NCBI GenBank assembly: GCA_028284775.1
Contig: JANQRB010000174.1
Coordinates: 19,207 to 83,206 of the forward strand
Length of the DNA: 64,000 nt
Reading direction: 5' to 3'
From: Candidatus Kapaibacterium sp.
GTDB lineage: Bacteria > Bacteroidota > Ignavibacteria > Kapaibacteriales > UBA7675
Shown here: positions 36,810 to 45,844 of the stretch, in pieces
Numbering within the stretch: the stretch's first letter is position 1
Layout of the letters: every line of letters begins with the position of its first letter
Notes under the pieces: model-generated
Database searches by the model: none
What the model was told of the DNA's origin: nothing
The model's input: only the letters and a program-made list of their open reading frames with translations
Position numbers and translations under genes: made by a program

Positions 36810-38234
36810 ATGTCGTACTCAGATCTAATTCATAAATATTTCGATGGCGAGCTGGAAAGCGAGGAAGTACTCGAAGAGACACTCTTCGATGCACTGAAAT
36901 CGGATGCCGATGTTCGCCAGGATTTCACGGATCACCTGCGGATTCGTTCTTTGTGCCAGGAAGATATGACGAGCATAACTACGCCGTCGGAGTGCACGCA
37001 GAACGTCTTTATGCAGTTGGGATTTCAGATTCCTGGCGCGGTCACTCAGCAAGCCGCCGTCAACGGCGCCGCCGTCGCACCGGCAGTACCGGTATCGCGG
37101 CGGTTCATGTCTTATGCAATTACCGCCCTCGTTTCCTCACTGCTGACAATCGCCGTCTTTATGTTCGCTCTCGACTCCGGTGAGCTTCTGACTGCCGAAG
37201 GCGATGGAACGAATGACAATAATGAAGCCGAAAATAGTCTAGCCTCCAACAAAAATACTCTGGCTGCCGGCCGCAGCGAAATTCCCGTCGTCCGCAACAT
37301 TCTCAGTGATGATGCCTCGGCCGACAGTAGGAGCAGCGGCGACGTCCGCTCGGCCAGCGCTGCCACTGCGAGTGAAAGCGTTGGTGATCAGGCTCTCACT
37401 CAACAACCGGCTGAAACAGAAATCGCCGCGCAGGAACGACAGGGCGGATTCGAGGGAATTTCGTCGACTAATACATCGGCCATCTCTACAGCAGACGCAG
37501 CGGCAAGTGACATACAGGCATCCGAAGCTTTCCCCGCCGAAGAGGCCCCGATTCCGCTGCAGGATGTACCCGATAATGACGAGCGGTCGATTCCGGCCGT
37601 ATTGGCGAGTGCAATGCTGCCTTCGGCCGGCAATGCGCCTTCGGCCCCTCAAATCGGATCCAGGGAGGCCAGGATACTTGGGACGGTGGGCATCAGTCTT
37701 CCGGTAAATGAGAACCTGCCTTTCTCAATCGCCTACCGGCGTATCGCGTCGAGCACTAACCCCAATCCCCGGCTGACAACTGATGTTGTCGTCAGCGATC
37801 CGCTGCTCGACAATGCGCTGAGTCTGGTCTATAATCTCAGCCCGCAACAGGCTATCGGCATCGAGGTCAGCCGCGAGGCATATGGCCAGGAATTTACGGC
37901 CACGGTCGATGGTCGTCCCGACCAGCTGGTACGGCAGAGCCCTTCCTATTACTGGGTCGCGGCACTCTACCGTCATCGTATCCAAGAATGGGAACTGGCC
38001 GAACAGCTCTTCCCCTATTTTCAGGTCGGTCTCGGGGCCATCAGCAGCGGGGAATCGCTCGGCAAATTCTCGGGAGGCATGATGCGCCTGGTGGTGGGCA
38101 GTCAGTTTTTCCTGACGAAAAATATCGTTGTCAACGGCGGACTCGAAGTCAGCGGCATTAGCTACTCGACCTCCGACCTCCTTGAAACAAGCTACAATAC
38201 CGGCTTTACCTACGGCATTCAGGTCAATTTTTGA
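36810..38234 (+). CDS. Anti-sigma-like head fused to a transmembrane helix and an outer-membrane-barrel-like domain
   Basis: 474 residues. Residues 1-60 look like the helical cytoplasmic head of an anti-sigma factor (HKYFDGELESEEVLEETL, then LKSDADVRQDFTDHLRIRSL) but lack the His-x3-Cys-x2-Cys zinc site. One membrane helix lies at about 99-121 (FMSYAITALVSSLLTIAVFM). Residues ~122-285 are a low-complexity linker rich in Ser, Ala, Glu, Asn and Asp. From ~290 the sequence turns to alternating amphipathic strands (LGTVGISLPVNENLPFSIAY to the end), stops at a terminal phenylalanine (YGIQVNF) and resembles small outer-membrane beta-barrel proteins. There is no signal peptide. If the topology is right, one chain could run from cytoplasm to outer membrane. 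It sits 18 bp after the sigma gene and 10 bp before the lipoprotein gene. Confidence 0.6.
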   Translation: MSYSDLIHKYFDGELESEEVLEETLFDALKSDADVRQDFTDHLRIRSLCQEDMTSITTPSECTQNVFMQLGFQIPGAVTQQAAVNGAAVAPAVPVSRRFMSYAITALVSSLLTIAVFMFALDSGELLTAEGDGTNDNNEAENSLASNKNTLAAGRSEIPVVRNILSDDASADSRSSGDVRSASAATASESVGDQALTQQPAETEIAAQERQGGFEGISSTNTSAISTADAAASDIQASEAFPAEEAPIPLQDVPDNDERSIPAVLASAMLPSAGNAPSAPQIGSREARILGTVGISLPVNENLPFSIAYRRIASSTNPNPRLTTDVVVSDPLLDNALSLVYNLSPQQAIGIEVSREAYGQEFTATVDGRPDQLVRQSPSYYWVAALYRHRIQEWELAEQLFPYFQVGLGAISSGESLGKFSGGMMRLVVGSQFFLTKNIVVNGGLEVSGISYSTSDLLETSYNTGFTYGIQVNF

Positions 38235-38244
38235 GTGAAGCCCC

Positions 38245-38889
38245 ATGATACGCAAGTTCTCCATCCATTGTCTGGCTTTGGCATGTTTGCTGCTGAACTC
38301 AGCTTGCGAGAACGCCGTGGATATCAATGATCCCGGCCGGGATGTCGATGATCCATATACGCATAGCGATGTTCAACTGGGTCTCGTTGTCTTTTCGCTG
38401 GAATTCAACGATCACACAAAGTATTACCGTGAACAGTCGGTGCTTAAGGAATCGATAGTCGTCGATACGCTCAGCAGTCCCACGAAAGTAAAATTCGACC
38501 TCGAATATCGCTGGGATAAGCGAGCTATCGGACAGCCGGCAGAGGATACGCTTCTGCGCCTGACTTATGCTCGCATCGTAACCGACTTTATTGAAGCCGA
38601 CAGCCAGGACCACAGTCTGTTGCCGCTTCAGACGGGTGTTGCATCAGCCACTGAGCTGCAGATTGGCGTGTACAATGTCGTGGAAGACAAGGAGTATTAC
38701 ATCTCGGGCACATCCCAGGCGCCCGCATTTGACAGCTTTAAGATTAACATGATCGACGATCGCTCCCGAGTGGGGGGCGGCATCGAGAACCGCAACTTAC
38801 AAATTGCGATCGATGCCTGCCTTCAACTGCATGGAATACTGATCAAAGTGAATACACCATTGAAAGTCGATTACGCTGGCAAGTTGTAA
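38245..38889 (+). CDS. Putative lipoprotein, function unknown
   Basis: 214 residues. The N-terminus is a type II signal peptide with lipobox LLNSAC, giving Cys21 as the lipidated residue. The mature part has mixed beta-strand character (VQLGLVVFSLEFNDHTKYY, TKVKFDLEYRWDKRA, TELQIGVYNVVEDKEYYISG) and no recognisable domain. The gene begins 10 bp after the anti-sigma-like fusion and ends 8 bp before a strong terminator, so it is the last gene of the sigma operon. A role in sensing or anchoring together with the fusion protein is an inference from position only. Confidence 0.75.
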   Translation: MIRKFSIHCLALACLLLNSACENAVDINDPGRDVDDPYTHSDVQLGLVVFSLEFNDHTKYYREQSVLKESIVVDTLSSPTKVKFDLEYRWDKRAIGQPAEDTLLRLTYARIVTDFIEADSQDHSLLPLQTGVASATELQIGVYNVVEDKEYYISGTSQAPAFDSFKINMIDDRSRVGGGIENRNLQIAIDACLQLHGILIKVNTPLKVDYAGKL

Positions 38890-38897
38890 GAAAAGTA

Positions 38898-38937
38898 AAA
38901 GGCCATCGCCTGGAAAAGCGATGGCCTTTATGTTTTT
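38898..38937 (+). terminator. Rho-independent terminator after the sigma operon
   Basis: AAAGGCCATCGC (38898-38909) and GCGATGGCCTTT (38918-38929) form a perfect 12-bp stem with an 8-nt loop, followed by ATGTTTTT. It lies 9 bp after the lipoprotein stop and just before the convergent sdhB stop, and the A-rich left flank would let it work in both directions. Confidence 0.9.
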
Positions 38938-38959
38938 CACTACCGTTTCTCTTCAGTTA

Positions 38960-39715
38960 TCAGCGTACCGCCGCCTTCAGAAACTCTCGGTTAAGGCGGG
39001 CAATATTGTCCACGGAAATTTCTTTGGGGCAGACGGCTTCGCACTCGCGAACGTTGGAGCAATTGCCGAAGCCGAGCTCATCCATGCGTTGGACCATGGC
39101 CAAAGCGCGCTGGGGTGCTTCGACCTGCCCCTGAGGCAGCAAAGCCAGGTGCGACACTTTGGCGCTGACGTACAGCATAGCCGAGGCGTTGGGGCAGGCG
39201 GCAACACAAGCGCCGCAACCGATACAGGCCGCAGCTTCAAAGGCCCGGTCGGCATCGTCTTTGGGAATGGGAATGGCGTTTGCGTCGGGCGCGCTGCCCG
39301 TCCGGACGGAGACGTATCCGCCCGCCTGCGTGATACTGTCAAAAGAGCCGCGGTCGACCACAAGATCTTTGATGACTGGAAATGAGCGCGCCCGAAAGGG
39401 TTCGATGACGATCGTTTCACCGTTCTTGAAGCTGCGCATATGCGTCTGGCAGAGCGTCGTTCCCGACTCCGGCCCATGAGCGAAACCATTGACGACCGCG
39501 CCGCAGGTCCCGCAGATTCCTTCGCGGCAGTCGTGGTCGAACGCCACCGGTTCTTTACCCTGCTCCATCAGATTTTCATTGAGTTGATCGAGCATTTCGA
39601 GAAAGGAGGAGTCGGTAGAGACATCGTTCAATTCGTACGATTCCAGCCGGCCCGCATCGTGAGCACCGTTCTGTCGCCAGACTTTGAGACGAATGTTGAT
39701 TGTCTGTGCGCTCAT
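38960..39715 (-). CDS. sdhB: Succinate dehydrogenase / fumarate reductase iron-sulfur subunit
   Basis: 251 residues. All three clusters are recognisable: the [2Fe-2S] site DHDCREGICGTCGAVVNG; the [4Fe-4S] site CIGCGACVAACPNAS; and the [3Fe-4S]-type cysteines in GNCSNVRECEAVCPKEI. It passes electrons from the flavoprotein to the quinone site at the inner membrane. The sequence is of the Bacteroidota (B-type) form. The ATG overlaps the sdhA stop by one base (TAATG). The gene ends 23 bp before a shared terminator. Confidence 0.95.
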   Translation of the reverse strand: MSAQTINIRLKVWRQNGAHDAGRLESYELNDVSTDSSFLEMLDQLNENLMEQGKEPVAFDHDCREGICGTCGAVVNGFAHGPESGTTLCQTHMRSFKNGETIVIEPFRARSFPVIKDLVVDRGSFDSITQAGGYVSVRTGSAPDANAIPIPKDDADRAFEAAACIGCGACVAACPNASAMLYVSAKVSHLALLPQGQVEAPQRALAMVQRMDELGFGNCSNVRECEAVCPKEISVDNIARLNREFLKAAVR

Positions 39716-41625
39716 TATTTGTAGCTCCTTTGAGTCAATTTCACATTCTCGAATTCCAGGGGCTCCTTGTGCAGGGTTGCCGGCCGGCCAACTCCATTAT
39801 ATTCCCATGCCGCGACATAACAGAAGTTTTCATCATCGCGCCGCGCTTCGCCCTCTTCGGTTTGATACTCCTCGCGGAAGTGCCCGCCGCAGGACTCTTC
39901 ACGATGAAGAGCATCATTGACCATCAGTTCCGCAAACTCAAGAAAGTCAGCAACTCGCCCGGCTTTCTCGAGCGTCTGATTGAGTTCACCCGCCGATCCC
40001 GTTACGGTGACGTTGGTCCAGAATTCTTCCCGAATCTGCGGAATCCGCTGCAGCGCATCTTCCAACCCCTGCCGGTTGCGCGCCATACCGCAGTTGTTCC
40101 ACATTATGTGCCCGAGCTCCTTGTGGAAGCTGTCCACGGTACGCTTGCCCTTGACCGCTAACAGCTTATCGATCCGCTCGCTCGCTTCCTGCTTCACCGC
40201 CTTGCATTCGCTTTGATCAATCTGCACCGGCTTCAGGGGGGTGCTGCCGAAATAACCGCCGATCGTATAGGGGATGACAAAATAACCATCGGCGAGGCCC
40301 TGCATCAGCGCGCTGGCGCCAAGGCGATTCGCGCCATGGTCTGAGAAGTTCGCCTCCCCAAGAACGAATAAACCGGGAATGCTGCTCATCAGATTATAAT
40401 CCACCCACAGTCCGCCCATCGTGTAGTGGACGGCCGGATAAATTTTCATCGGGGTATGATAGGGATTCTCGTTGGTAATCTTCTGGTACATGTGGAACAG
40501 ATTGCCATACTTCTGGCGAATGCTGTCTTCACCCTCGCGCCGGATCGCGTCACTGAAATCGAGGTAGACCGCCATGCCGGTCGATCCGACGCCATAACCT
40601 TCGTCACAAACGGCCTTGGCGGCGCGGGAGGCGACATCGCGCGGCACCAGGTTACCGAAGGAAGGATATCGACGTTCAAGATAATAGTCGCGTTCGGCAT
40701 CGGGAATATCGGCCGGCCGGCGCTGATCACCCTTTTGTTTGGGCACCCAGACACGGCCGTCATTTCGCAGACTTTCGCTCATGAGCGTCAGTTTGGATTG
40801 CTGCTCACCGTGGACCGGGATACAGGTCGGGTGAATCTGCGTGTAGCAGGGATTGGCGAAAAAAGCACCGCGACGGTGAGCGCGCCAACTGGCAGTAACA
40901 TTGCTGGCCATTGCATTGGTGGACAGATAGAAAACATTGCCATAGCCACCGGTACACAATACGACGGCATCCGCGATATGTACATCAATACTGCCGTCGA
41001 GCAGACTACGACTGACAATGCCGCGGGCTTTGCCGTCGATAACCAGCAGATCGAGCATCTCCGTCCGGGGAAACATTTCAACTTTGCCGGCCTGAATCAT
41101 ATGGCTGAGAGCACTGTACGCCCCCAACAATAGTTGTTGTCCGGTCTGACCTCGCGCGTAAAATGTCCGGGACACCTGCGCGCCGCCGAAGCTGCGATTG
41201 GCCAGCAGACCGCCGTACTCGCGCGCGAAGGGCACTCCCTGAGCCACGCACTGATCGATGATATGATTGCTGATTTGCGCCAGACGGTGAACATTGGCTT
41301 CCCGGGCGCGATAATCGCCGCCTTTTACCGTATCATAAAACAGGCGCCAGATGCTGTCGCCGTCGTTCTGATAATTTTTAGCGGCATTGATGCCGCCCTG
41401 TGCGGCAATACTATGCGCGCGGCGCGGACTGTCCTGAATACAGAAGCATTTTACCTTGTAGCCCAACTCCGCCAGTGTAGCGGCGGCTGCGCCTCCCGCC
41501 AGACCCGACCCGACCACCAGGACCGAGTATTTACGTTTGTTGGCCGGGTTCACCAGCTTCATTTCAAACCTGTGCCTGTCCCATTTTTCGGCCAAAGGGC
41601 CGGCTGGAACTCTGGATTCTAGCAT
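39715..41625 (-). CDS. sdhA: Succinate dehydrogenase / fumarate reductase flavoprotein subunit
   Basis: 636 residues. The FAD-binding dinucleotide fold is VLVVGSGLAGGAAAATLAEL; the histidine that covalently holds FAD is in RRAHSIAAQGGINAAK (about H71). Substrate-binding stretches are YTQIHPTCIPVHGEQQ, the catalytic-arginine region LGEANFSDHGANRLGASALM, and YPAVHYTMGGLWVDYNLMS. The N-terminus (PAGPLAEKWDRHRFEMKLVN) matches the Bacteroidota form, which supports the ATG at 41625. The enzyme interconverts succinate and fumarate. In Bacteroidota the cytochrome b subunit gene sdhC normally precedes sdhA; no membrane protein is encoded in the 460 bp upstream. Confidence 0.96.
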   Translation of the reverse strand: MLESRVPAGPLAEKWDRHRFEMKLVNPANKRKYSVLVVGSGLAGGAAAATLAELGYKVKCFCIQDSPRRAHSIAAQGGINAAKNYQNDGDSIWRLFYDTVKGGDYRAREANVHRLAQISNHIIDQCVAQGVPFAREYGGLLANRSFGGAQVSRTFYARGQTGQQLLLGAYSALSHMIQAGKVEMFPRTEMLDLLVIDGKARGIVSRSLLDGSIDVHIADAVVLCTGGYGNVFYLSTNAMASNVTASWRAHRRGAFFANPCYTQIHPTCIPVHGEQQSKLTLMSESLRNDGRVWVPKQKGDQRRPADIPDAERDYYLERRYPSFGNLVPRDVASRAAKAVCDEGYGVGSTGMAVYLDFSDAIRREGEDSIRQKYGNLFHMYQKITNENPYHTPMKIYPAVHYTMGGLWVDYNLMSSIPGLFVLGEANFSDHGANRLGASALMQGLADGYFVIPYTIGGYFGSTPLKPVQIDQSECKAVKQEASERIDKLLAVKGKRTVDSFHKELGHIMWNNCGMARNRQGLEDALQRIPQIREEFWTNVTVTGSAGELNQTLEKAGRVADFLEFAELMVNDALHREESCGGHFREEYQTEEGEARRDDENFCYVAAWEYNGVGRPATLHKEPLEFENVKLTQRSYK

Positions 41626-42089
41626 TCGATTACCCTTGAGGTTTGAGTCATGAACATCGCGTATTGCAAGGCCGCGAATGCGCTCATTGCAGAATTATTC
41701 CTGCCTGGGCTACTGCGAAACACACAATTGTTTTGCTCAGGAAGGTCCTGCTTGCTAATTTTTTCTTTTGCACAGATGGAGCCAGCGGTATCGGTGAGCG
41801 CTTGCAAGCCAGTAAAAGTGTAAGACGATGTTAAAGGCAAGTGATCGACCCGCTTATTCTTTACTCCCGGTATACCTTGCAACACAAAACTACGAAAATT
41901 CTCGGAACCGGCTGAACAGCTGATTCGCCCTGCCTGATAATGCCGGGCGCGAATTTGAACGAACAGCACGCCAAATGCATCTTTTGTCCGGATTAACACA
42001 ATGAACTCTGACGACCCGGATGACGGTAGGTTCTATGCGCTATCAAATCGGAAAGTCGAGAATGTGATCCCGGATTTGTGGAGACCCGA
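41626..42089. other. Divergent intergenic region between sdhA and the YfhO-family gene
   Basis: About 460 bp with no supported gene. A 126-codon minus-strand ORF covers most of it and overlaps the sdhA start, but it has no membrane helices, unlike SdhC, and no other likeness. A candidate sdh promoter box lies at 41885-41892. The plus-strand gene at 42090 has GGAG seven bases before its ATG. Confidence 0.45.
41885..41892 (-). promoter_or_regulatory. Candidate -7 box (TAGTTTTG) for sdhAB
   Basis: On the minus strand TAGTTTTG fits TAnnTTTG exactly. It would give a leader of ~250 nt before sdhA. The -33 region holds only a weak TTC-like match. Confidence 0.4.
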
Positions 42090-44414
42090 ATGACCAAAGC
42101 CAATACCCGACGCCAGAAGCGTAAACCTGCGACCGTTATCCGCCAGGCGGACAAGACAGCGACCCTGCAAGATCTTCCGCTTTGGATAGTGACACTCATC
42201 TTTTTGGCGACAACCTTCATCTTTTTTCATTCGCAGCTTGCCGGCGACACCTTTTTCTGGGATGACATCGTCGAGCAGTACTATCCCTGGCAATCGTTCG
42301 CGGCGCGGCATCTGAGCGATTTTTCACTGCCTTTCTGGAACCCATACAGTTTCAGCGGCATGCCGTTTATTGCCGATATCCAGGTTGGCTTCTTTTACCC
42401 TCCCAACTGGCTGCTGTCGATTTTCACCGATGATTCCGGCCTGCCATTCCGGGCCTTGGAGCTTATTATCATCCTGCACTTCTGGTTAGCGCAGATTACT
42501 ATGTATCTGCTGGCCAGGCAGTGGCGCATAAGCGCGGGCGGCGCAATCATAGCCGCCATTACTTTTGCCTTCTCGGGTTCGATGGCCTGCCACGCTTTTC
42601 ATCCCATGATTGTCTACCAATTGGCCTGGCTGCCGCTCATCGTGCGGCACATGCACCGCGCTTTGACCGAACTGCGCTGGCAGAACGCCATTTATGCCGG
42701 TCTGCTGCTCGGAATGACGATGCTGGCCGGGCACCCCCAGACGACCCTCTACATCCTGGTGTTCTTAGTTCTGATGACACTATGGTACGGCCTGGCCGCC
42801 TTGCGCTCGGGCGATCTGGCGGCTAAGGCGCTTGGACGATTCCTGGGGCTGGCGTCTCTTGCGGCCTTTATCGGAATCGGAATTTTTGCCGTACAATTGC
42901 TGCAGTCTCGCGAGCTGGCCGGTCTGTCCGAGCGCGCCGAAATCGACTACGAAACCGCCGCGCAGGGTTCACTGGACTACTCGCAGTTATTTACGGCCGT
43001 AATCCCAAAGCTCTTTGGCGCTTCATCGGCATCTCCCGCACAGGAAGAAGTGCAGTTTCACCTGCAGGGCGGCGACTACTATTACTATTGGGAAACCGCC
43101 TTTTACTTCGGGATCGGCGCGCTGCTGCTCGGAATCATCGCCGTCAGAACCGAAAGACGCTCACGCAGCGGCGGATTTTTACTCTTCGTCAGCGCCTTCG
43201 GACTCTTGTTCGCATTGGGCAGCAACGGGCCTCTGTTTCCGGTCCTTTTTCACATGCCGTACTTCGGGCAATTTCGCTTTCCGTCGCGAATACTGTTTTT
43301 CCTCAGCTTTGCATTCGCGCTGCTGGGCGGCATGGGTTTCGACGCAGTGATGAAGCGCGGCAGGGAGCTGATGAAGACAACCTTGATCAGCGGCGGCGCG
43401 CTGGCTCTGGTCGCCGGTAGCGCCGCGATTGGTCTGCTCTTAATAATAGTATCGACCCCTGACCAATTTTTTGGACTTATTCAGGCCTATGGCCTGCGGG
43501 CGCTGTTATTCGCTCTTTTCCTGACTGGTTTGCTGTGGTTTGGAATGCGCGCCAACGCAAAGTATAATCTCCTGATTGCTTTTGCCGTCGCAGCGATAGC
43601 CTTTATCGATCTCTATGGCACATACGCCGAATTCAACCGATCCAGAGAATCGCCGGACGAAGCTTTCGACCTGGCCCCACCTAAAAAAGCGGCCTTTCAG
43701 ATCCAACCGCCGGATTCGCTCTTTCGGGTAAAAATGCGCCACGGCGGCATTTTAGAAATGAAACGCAATCAGGGTTTGCTCGATAATATTATGCTGTTCG
43801 AGGGTTACAACCCGCTCTTGCTGCAACGCCGCATACCGCCGGCACAGGGTGAAGAAGATCGATACGATCTGCTTAACATTCGCTACGCCGTAATCATGGA
43901 CTCGGTCTATGGGCCCGGCTGGGTGGAGCGCTCGACGCGCTTAGGGCAGGCCTGGATGGTCTACAGCGCCGAGGTCGTCGACCCGACAGCAATGCACGAC
44001 TACATGCAAAATACTCGGCTGGACTATCGCAATACGGTCGTTCTCGAACGCGAGCCCGCTCTGCCCCTTGCGAACCTGCCGGCCTCGGAAGTTGAGCACA
44101 GGATCCGCTGTCTGCGCTACGAACACAGCCGGTCGGAATGGGAAGTAGAAAGCGCTGCGGCGGGCATCCTCTGTTTTAGCGAGATTTGGTATCCGGCCTG
44201 GCAAGTGTATGTCGACGACCAGCCCGCCGAATTGCTGCGTTCCAATTTCAGCCAGCGGGCGGTAAGCATTCCGGCCGGCACCCACCGCGTCTCGATGCGC
44301 TATGAGTCTCAGACCTTCAGTCTGGGTGCGTGGATCAGCGTACTGACGGCCTTATTGTCGATCGGAGCGCTGCTGCTGATAGGAAGACGACAAACACAAC
44401 AAAAGGAGTCTTGA
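42090..44414 (+). CDS. YfhO-family multi-pass membrane protein
   Basis: 774 residues from the ATG at 42090, with GGAG seven bases upstream; a GTG at 42078 is possible. About 12-13 membrane helices occupy residues ~35-515, followed by a ~230-residue soluble C-terminal domain and a final helix pair. YfhO-family traits are the first periplasmic loop (GDTFFWDDIVEQYYPWQSFA), FWNPYSFSGMPFIADIQVGFFYPPNW-like text in two adjoining stretches, and the C-terminal ILCFSEIWYPAWQVYVDD with NFSQRAVSIPAGTHRVSMRY. These are GT-C-like proteins involved in glycosylation of cell-wall or lipid components. It overlaps the downstream LptA-like gene through a TTGA junction, so the two are coupled. Confidence 0.8.
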   Translation: MTKANTRRQKRKPATVIRQADKTATLQDLPLWIVTLIFLATTFIFFHSQLAGDTFFWDDIVEQYYPWQSFAARHLSDFSLPFWNPYSFSGMPFIADIQVGFFYPPNWLLSIFTDDSGLPFRALELIIILHFWLAQITMYLLARQWRISAGGAIIAAITFAFSGSMACHAFHPMIVYQLAWLPLIVRHMHRALTELRWQNAIYAGLLLGMTMLAGHPQTTLYILVFLVLMTLWYGLAALRSGDLAAKALGRFLGLASLAAFIGIGIFAVQLLQSRELAGLSERAEIDYETAAQGSLDYSQLFTAVIPKLFGASSASPAQEEVQFHLQGGDYYYYWETAFYFGIGALLLGIIAVRTERRSRSGGFLLFVSAFGLLFALGSNGPLFPVLFHMPYFGQFRFPSRILFFLSFAFALLGGMGFDAVMKRGRELMKTTLISGGALALVAGSAAIGLLLIIVSTPDQFFGLIQAYGLRALLFALFLTGLLWFGMRANAKYNLLIAFAVAAIAFIDLYGTYAEFNRSRESPDEAFDLAPPKKAAFQIQPPDSLFRVKMRHGGILEMKRNQGLLDNIMLFEGYNPLLLQRRIPPAQGEEDRYDLLNIRYAVIMDSVYGPGWVERSTRLGQAWMVYSAEVVDPTAMHDYMQNTRLDYRNTVVLEREPALPLANLPASEVEHRIRCLRYEHSRSEWEVESAAAGILCFSEIWYPAWQVYVDDQPAELLRSNFSQRAVSIPAGTHRVSMRYESQTFSLGAWISVLTALLSIGALLLIGRRQTQQKES

Positions 44415-45844
44415 TTCGACGCAGAATCAAGTTGATTCCCGGCATCCGGCGCATTGCATCAATTTTTGCAGGCTTCCCTATCGTGCTGACACTTTCGCGA
44501 ATCGCACTCTTGTGTTGCGGATTGATATCGCTGGCGCCATTTTTCGCCGAGGCCGGTCCCGGCCGCCCCGTAGAGCTGAAATACGCCGACAGCCTCCGCG
44601 TTCGGACCACGCCTTTCGGCGTCTTTCGCGAATTGATCGGCAATGTGCGATTGGTGCAGGATAGTGTGACCGTGACCTGCGATCGCGCCGTCCAGAATAT
44701 TCGGCGTAACCGCGTCGACCTGGAAGGCAACGTAAAGTTCGTACAGGGCAGCGTGACCCTAATTACGCCGCGCGGGAACTATGACGGCGCGCGCCGTATC
44801 GCTTCGGGCGTCGGCGGAGTGACTCTGCGCGACCGGAATACGATTCTGCTTGCCCGGCGCGGCAGCTATGACACGCAAGCCAAAATCGCCAGGTTTTCGG
44901 ACAGCGTTGCGATTGAAAACGATTCGCTTGTCATCTTCACCGATTATCTGACCTACTATCGCAACAGCCAGGATTCGTACGCCCGCGGCAATGTAATTGC
45001 GCTCGCGAAACATTCCGGTGCCGTTCTTACCGGCGACAGCCTGACGAATATTCCCGGTCGTGCTTACACCGTGGCGCTCGGCAATCCAGTAATGTGCCGC
45101 AGCGACACCAGTTGGACCACAGCAGCCAGCGACTCTTCACGCGTGCTGAATATCGATACGCTGTGCATCGCCGCTGACACACTGGAGTCTATCCGGGCGG
45201 ACTCCACTGAACGCTATTACGCCCGATCCAGGGTACGGCTGACCCGCAATTCGCTTTCGGCGCAGGCCGGACTGGCGATTTACGATATCGGTGCCGAGCG
45301 GATCGATTTGTACAAGACACCGCGTCTCTGGCTGGACTCGACCCAGTTGACCGCCGATAGTATCGAGGTTCGGGTGCCGGGCAAACAACTGCGCCTCGTG
45401 CAGGCCCGGGGCAGTGCTTTTGCCGCCACTCGTTCGGAAGGCAACTTTCCGGAGCGCATCGATCAGCTTAGCGGCAGCACGATCGATATCCTGGTGGAAC
45501 GCGATACGCTCCAGGGCATTCTCGCCGGCGACGAAGCATACAGCCTGACCTTTCGTTATAAGGAAGATCTGCCCGATGGCCTGATTCGCAATGCCGCCGA
45601 CACGGTCAAAATTTGGTTCGACGCGGGCGCGCCGGATCGGGCGGTCGCCATTCGGGAAGTCGACGCTTCCTACACGCCTGAGTTTCTGCTCAGCTCGGGA
45701 TTGTCAGAGTATAATTTGCGTAATTTCACCTGGTTTGAAGATCGCCCGCGGGTGCCGCTGCCGTCCATTCCGGAACGCCCCCGCCCCTGGCAATTGCTGC
45801 CCGACAACGAAGGGAACGCCCCGGTACCGCCACCGCAAGAGTAG
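44411..45844 (+). CDS. LptA/OstA-like periplasmic protein
   Basis: 477 residues from a TTG at 44411 that overlaps the YfhO stop (TTGA); AAGGAG ends only two bases before it, so the exact start is uncertain. A signal or anchor helix spans about residues 20-45. The rest is built of repeated OstA-type strands, for example FRELIGNVRLVQDSVTVTCD, RNRVDLEGNVKFVQGSVTLI and DTQAKIARFSDSVAIENDSL, the pattern of LptA and the LptD N-domain, which carry lipopolysaccharide through the periplasm. At this length it is larger than LptA and resembles the Bacteroidota OstA-like proteins. The C-terminal ~25 residues are Pro-rich (VPLPSIPERPRPWQLLP). Confidence 0.75.
   Translation: MIRRRIKLIPGIRRIASIFAGFPIVLTLSRIALLCCGLISLAPFFAEAGPGRPVELKYADSLRVRTTPFGVFRELIGNVRLVQDSVTVTCDRAVQNIRRNRVDLEGNVKFVQGSVTLITPRGNYDGARRIASGVGGVTLRDRNTILLARRGSYDTQAKIARFSDSVAIENDSLVIFTDYLTYYRNSQDSYARGNVIALAKHSGAVLTGDSLTNIPGRAYTVALGNPVMCRSDTSWTTAASDSSRVLNIDTLCIAADTLESIRADSTERYYARSRVRLTRNSLSAQAGLAIYDIGAERIDLYKTPRLWLDSTQLTADSIEVRVPGKQLRLVQARGSAFAATRSEGNFPERIDQLSGSTIDILVERDTLQGILAGDEAYSLTFRYKEDLPDGLIRNAADTVKIWFDAGAPDRAVAIREVDASYTPEFLLSSGLSEYNLRNFTWFEDRPRVPLPSIPERPRPWQLLPDNEGNAPVPPPQE

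Noticed and set aside
41619..41999. 126-codon ORF upstream of sdhA as sdhC
   Set aside because: It lacks the membrane helices and haem-ligand histidines of the cytochrome subunit.
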